DNA of 21,995 bases from Strigomonas culicis (Eukaryota > Euglenozoa > Kinetoplastea > Trypanosomatida > Trypanosomatidae), in the NCBI GenBank assembly GCA_000482145.1, contig AUXH01000313.1, positions 1 to 21,995 on the forward strand, in the 5' to 3' direction. How positions within the stretch are numbered: the stretch's first letter is position 1; the number at the start of each line of letters is the position of its first letter. Below, piece by piece: positions 18,179 to 21,995 of the stretch. The position numbers and the translations under genes are program-made. Below the pieces are notes generated by a model. The model saw only the letters and a program-made list of their open reading frames with translations, was not told where the DNA came from and made no database searches.

Positions 18179-18894
18179 ACGCGGAGCGAGGCGAAACAAC
18201 AAAGAGGTATCAAAAGCGATCTAAACAATCTAAGAAAAGAAAAAAAAAAGAGACTAACTGCGGTGTGCACGGTATCTAGCAACCGTCACGTGGCACAGGC
18301 AGGGCGCAATGAGTGCGTGTGACTGTGGTAGCAACTTCGGAGCAGAAAGTAAGACGGAAAAGAAAAGGAAAAAAAGGAAAAGGAGAACACGATCGATGGA
18401 AGACACGGTCGAGCGGCTGGAATCGGTCCATGTGGCAGTCGGGCAGCACACGGGGACTAACGCTCACCCGCAGCGACAATACAAGGCACAGAAGCGCGCA
18501 CACAAAGAGGGATTATGTGGTGATGGTCATTTGCGCACAACGCTTCAGTAAGAAGAACACACAAAAAAAAAACTATTGAAAGAGGAAAAAAAAGATTATG
18601 TTAATAAGGACAAGATGTACCGAATACAGTTACAACATTAGTATAATAGTGATAATACGGTGTGCATCCGATAGCATGCATCATGACAAGGAAGACAGCA
18701 ACAAAAAGGGGGAAAAAAAAAGAAGAATGACACAAAAAAGAAAAAGGAAAATGCAGGGAAAAGCCCTTGCAGCACATGTGTTGTATAGGTGCTCATAGGA
18801 AAAAAAAAACTAGAAAATAAAAAAAAAGTATAACGAGTTCCATTGTTCCAGGTAAGCCGCACACGGGGGTGTGTGGCCGCGGTGGGGGTAGTGC
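18179..18894. other. Intergenic region, ARMC2-like gene to four-TM gene
   Basis: This 716-nt spacer has the ARMC2-like splice signal at its left end, a moderately GC-rich segment (about 18260-18540) without a coding-like frame, and A-rich runs to about 18830. I see no RNA gene in it. Confidence 0.6.
18230..18253 (-). promoter_or_regulatory. Spliced-leader acceptor for ARMC2-like gene
   Basis: The minus strand shows a run of T and C (18233-18253) followed at once by AG at 18230-18231, some 50 nt before the ATG at 18178. This is the clearest trans-splice signal in the window. Confidence 0.65.
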
Positions 18895-20479
18895 CTACGA
18901 AGGCGCGGACGTGAGAGAAGACGCGGTGCCGATCGGCGGCATCGGACCGAGCGACCGGTACGGCGAGATGTGCTCCCCCGGCGCCGCACGGCCAATGTAA
19001 TAGAGCGGCGGGCCCGTGTCGGGGCCCTGGTGGCCGGGCGGCGGCGGGAACAGCTCCCACATGGCGGCCACCGCCTCGCGGATGGCGGAGGTGGCCGCGT
19101 AGGGCGACGCGAGCGACGGCAGGAGGGCGTGCGGCCGCCGCCGCCGTCACGAGGAAGGCGGTGGGCGGCGGCGCCTCCGACGCGGCGATGCCGCGCGACA
19201 TGTACTGCAGCTGGTGGCGCAGCGCGGCCTGCTGCTGTTTGCTGCGCGCGACGTCCCAGACGATGCCGGAGTCCAGGCCGCAGACGACGGTCGCGAGGCC
19301 GATGCTCACCAGCAGCAGCATGAGGCCCGCGACGCAGGCCACAACGTAGAAAATGTAGCAGGCGCGCGGCACCGCGTAGTACTCGCCGCAGGTGGTTGTC
19401 GCAGCCGCGATGCGGGCCTGGCGTGACACCGGCGCGTCCGCGGCAGTGCCCTCGCAGTACGGGCACAGCGCGGCGAAGGCCTCCGCTGCGCTGCCGTAGC
19501 TGGACGCGTTGCATAGCTGCGCGCCGCCGGAGCACATGCCCCCCAGCTGCAGCGCGCACAGCACCTCGTTGTTCGGCAGCACGTAGCGGCTCTCCGACCC
19601 GCTCGGGTAGTACCCGTAGAAGAGCGTGGTCCAGCTGTCGGACGTCGCGGTGACCGTGTCGACGCTCAGCAGATTCAGCGACGCGCCGAGCGAGCCAAAG
19701 AGGCCCAGGAAGAAGGCCGCGATGAGGATCAGGAGGCCGGACTGGAAGTAAATAATGACGAGGAGGTGGCGCGTGTTCGGCTGGAGAAGCAGCGGCAGCG
19801 GCAGCCGCGCGGCCTCCGCGCGGCGGCGGCGGCGGCAGCGACAGCTGCACAGGCTGCGAGGCGCGGGGGCCGGCCGCCGCCGCGGCGGCTCGGCGCTGCG
19901 CGTGAGCAGCGCCGGGGCAAGCGACGCGGTCGGCACGCGGCGGTGGGGGCTGTTGGGCGTGCTGCCCTCGCTGTCGGAAGCCTCGACGCACGAGCCCGCC
20001 ATTGGGGAGAAGAACGAGAAGCTGCCCTTTCCCTCCGGTGGCCGCAGCAGCAGCGGCGGCGGGGTGCCGGGGGGGGGGGGGCGCGGCACCGGCGCCGCGT
20101 CGGCATCCGCATCCGCATCGCTGTCGTCCGTCTCGTCCGTGTCTTCCTCCGAGACGCCCCACTGGGCGAGGACGGCGCGCACCTGCTGCCGCATGCCGCG
20201 GAGGCGTCACCAGGGGTACACGATGAAGGCGCCGAAGAAGAGCCTGACGTGCGCCAGCAGGCACACGCCCTACGACAGCAGCAGCACGAAGGTCCGACGC
20301 ACGGGCAGCGCCGGCGTCGGCACCGCCTCGTGGAAGCCGCGGTACTGCGCCCACTGGCCGCTCGCCACCGACAGCACCGTCACGGCGACGACCGCCGTGA
20401 GCGCGTGCGTCACGGTGAGGGAGAAGCGCAGGAGGTCCAACGCGTCGTACATGCCGGCAGACAGGTTGCTCGCAGGCAT
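18895..20479 (-). pseudogene. Tetraspanin-like four-membrane-segment gene with two in-frame stops and a frameshift
   Basis: Read from the ATG at 20479, this encodes about 528 residues. Membrane segments lie at about 18-40, 62-88, 238-266 and 373-400. A long cytosolic-looking loop between the second and third has an acidic Asp/Ala repeat and Pro- and Arg-rich parts. A six-cysteine loop (about residues 308-364) lies between the third and fourth. The layout resembles a tetraspanin, though I see no CCG motif. Three lesions are visible. TAG at 20270-20272 falls inside the second membrane segment. TGA at 20207-20209 comes 20 codons later. A shift of one frame lies between about 19130 and 19147 in a GCC-rich run, after which the C-terminus (HALLPSLASPYAA and on) ends in TAG at 18895-18897. 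GC-rich third positions continue through all parts, so decay looks recent. The G13 run at 20069-20081 does not break the frame. The family call is weak; the disruption is clear. Confidence 0.75.
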
Positions 20480-20585
20480 CTCCGCGAGGCGGCGACGGGG
20501 ACGCGGGTGTGTCTGTCAGGAACCTTCACGGGGGCTTGGGCTTCCCTGTGGCGGATGTTGCTTTTTCGGCGCGGTGTTGGTGATA

Positions 20586-20633
20586 CTGAGAGCATAATAA
20601 TAACAGAAGGGAGAGAGAGAGAGGGAGGGGGGA
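20586..20633 (-). promoter_or_regulatory. Spliced-leader acceptor for the four-TM gene
   Basis: A CT-rich tract on the minus strand (about 20608-20633) is followed by AG at 20586-20587, about 107 nt before the ATG at 20479. The signal is intact although the coding sequence is broken. Inferred from pattern. Confidence 0.55.
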
Positions 20634-21575
20634 TAAACGACAAAATGTACTTCCATAGCGGCACAAGCTTCACTTCAGAATGAATCTGTAATAATGTTTC
20701 TTGCTTGTTTGCTTGTGTTGGCGACCGTATAATCTCTTTTTTTCTTTTTCTTTTTGTGTGTGTGTATTAACAATAATAATAATATGAAAATGGTTCAGAA
20801 TATACATATATACATGTATATGTATACGTATCAAAAACATCTGCAAGTGGCTTTCTTGTTCTTTTTTTTTATCATTCAACAAACAACTAGAACAATAGGT
20901 AATGATTGTAACGAAAAAAAAAAACAGAAAAAAAGAGAAAACGAAAACAGGATAATAATAATAATAGAAATGAAAAGAGCAAGTGTGGGTGACGCAGACA
21001 GAAAACGAAAAGGCAGACTCTCTCTTGCGAATAACAGTAACAGCAAAGAAAGGGGGAAAAAAAAGAAAAAAAAGCGACGTTAACATGACATTAAAAATTA
21101 TGTTTGCAGTAAAAAAGAAAAGGGGGAAAAGGTGTAATGATATGTGCTAATTGCACAAGATAGGTTCGAAAGAGCAAAAAAAAAAAAGGAATAAGGTCTG
21201 AATCAACACGCCTTTGAGACTGAAACATAATTGAATGATCTCACACAAAGAAGAGAAGAAAAAAAAGAGGGGAAACCAATAAAAAAAAATAAAAAATGAT
21301 CACACACGCACAAAAGAAAGTAAAGGAAAAGTAGAAAGGAGAAAAAAGAGAAAAGAATATCAACAGAAAAATTATGTTTGGCGCACTGATTCTTTCCTTT
21401 TTTTTTTCTCTGTTTTTTTCTGGTATGATCCTCGTGTTAGTGACGAAAAACATACCAAACATAGTTTTTTTTTTCTTTTACGATGGTTGAGACGTGTAAA
21501 TGCATGTTCTTTTACCTTTGTTTGCTTCTGTATGGTATTCCTTGTTGTTTGTGTCTTATGGTTGTCTTTGTCGGT

Positions 21576-21602
21576 GTTGTTGTTGTTGTTGTTGTTGTTG
21601 TT
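21576..21602. repeat. (GTT)9 trinucleotide microsatellite
   Basis: About nine uninterrupted GTT units in the gene-free right end, directly visible. Confidence 0.85.
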
Positions 21603-21663
21603 TTTTGCCGTCACTTTGGTTTGGCGTTTATTCTCTTCGTTTTTCCCTTGTTATTTTGATTTA

Positions 21664-21683
21664 TCTCTCTCTCTCTCTCTCTC
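21664..21683. repeat. (TC)10 dinucleotide microsatellite
   Basis: About ten TC units followed by a short ACAC stretch, directly visible. Confidence 0.85.
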
Positions 21684-21921
21684 ACACACTTTTTTTTTGT
21701 GTATGGATATGGGTGTGAGTGTCTGTTTCTCCATACAAGCACTCATAAACGTGCCCAACACGCAGTAGAGCATTATGCGCTCATTTTTCATGTTAAAAAA
21801 TATGTTTTTATTATTACTATAATTCTGATTTATTGATTACTTGTTGTTGTTGCTCTTCTCGTTGTTCGTATGTCACCACCGGTTCTTTAACATCTAAAGA
21901 AGCAGCTCGTCGCCGTGTATG

Positions 21922-21925
<4 letters not shown>

Positions 21926-21974
<49 letters not shown>

Positions 21975-21985
21975 TGTGTGTGTGT
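21926..21985. repeat. (TA)23 followed by (GT)7 microsatellite
   Basis: Twenty-three TA units run into seven GT units near the window edge. This is the longest microsatellite in the window. Confidence 0.95.
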
Positions 21986-21995
21986 TGTTGTTGTT

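Larger units (their letters stand above)
20480..21995. other. Long gene-free AT-rich region at the right edge
   Basis: Apart from the four-TM gene splice signal, this 1.5 kb shows no frame with coding-like codon use on either strand. It is rich in A and T homopolymers and microsatellites: (GTT)n at 21576-21602, (TC)n at 21664-21683, and (TA)23 with (GT)7 at 21926-21985. It could be the 3' UTR of a further minus-strand gene or part of a strand-switch region. The window ends before this can be told. Confidence 0.6.

Noticed and set aside
20069..20081. G13 run as a further frameshift in the four-TM gene
   Set aside because: The reading frame and codon bias are continuous on both sides, so the run encodes prolines without breaking the frame.
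20207..20272. Stop-codon reassignment, as in some Blastocrithidia, to explain in-frame TAG and TGA
   Set aside because: The other genes have hundreds of codons without any in-frame stop and end in TAA, TAG or TGA. Reassignment would scatter stops through all genes.

Overview
This window looks like part of a trypanosomatid (kinetoplastid) nuclear chromosome. Every gene I can support lies on the minus strand. No gene is interrupted by a recognisable intron. Coding regions are GC-rich with strong G/C preference at third codon positions, while the spacers are AT-rich and full of homopolymers. Several genes are preceded on the coding strand by a pyrimidine tract followed by an AG, the arrangement used for spliced-leader trans-splicing. 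The protein set also fits: a divergent MAPK-like kinase, a trypanosomatid-type long-chain acyl-CoA synthetase tandem, and kinetoplastid-looking hypotheticals. I cannot name the genus.

In transcription order (high to low coordinates): a long gene-free AT-rich stretch with a (TA)23 microsatellite (20480-21995); a four-membrane-segment, tetraspanin-like gene broken by two in-frame stops and a frameshift (18895-20479); an armadillo-repeat protein resembling ARMC2, a flagellar radial-spoke assembly factor (15845-18178); a small unrecognised protein (14877-15389); a broken acyl-CoA synthetase copy that has lost its start codon and carries one extra base (12349-14473); an intact acyl-CoA synthetase (8893-11016); a Nup107/Nup84-type nucleoporin (5168-7894); an HGH1-like protein (3321-4505); a 101-residue one-membrane-segment protein (2656-2961); and a CMGC/MAPK-like kinase whose C-terminus runs off the left edge (1-1569).

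The genes do not form a functional operon. In these organisms neighbouring genes share a polycistronic transcript but are separated by trans-splicing and polyadenylation, so fatty-acid activation, nuclear pore, flagellar and chaperone functions sit side by side without an implied pathway. The two synthetase copies are related by tandem duplication and share a 218-bp block with no differences. I found no mobile element, CRISPR array or convincing RNA gene. The most interesting points are the two broken genes and the patchy identity between the synthetase copies. I see no clear evidence of a wholly new system.
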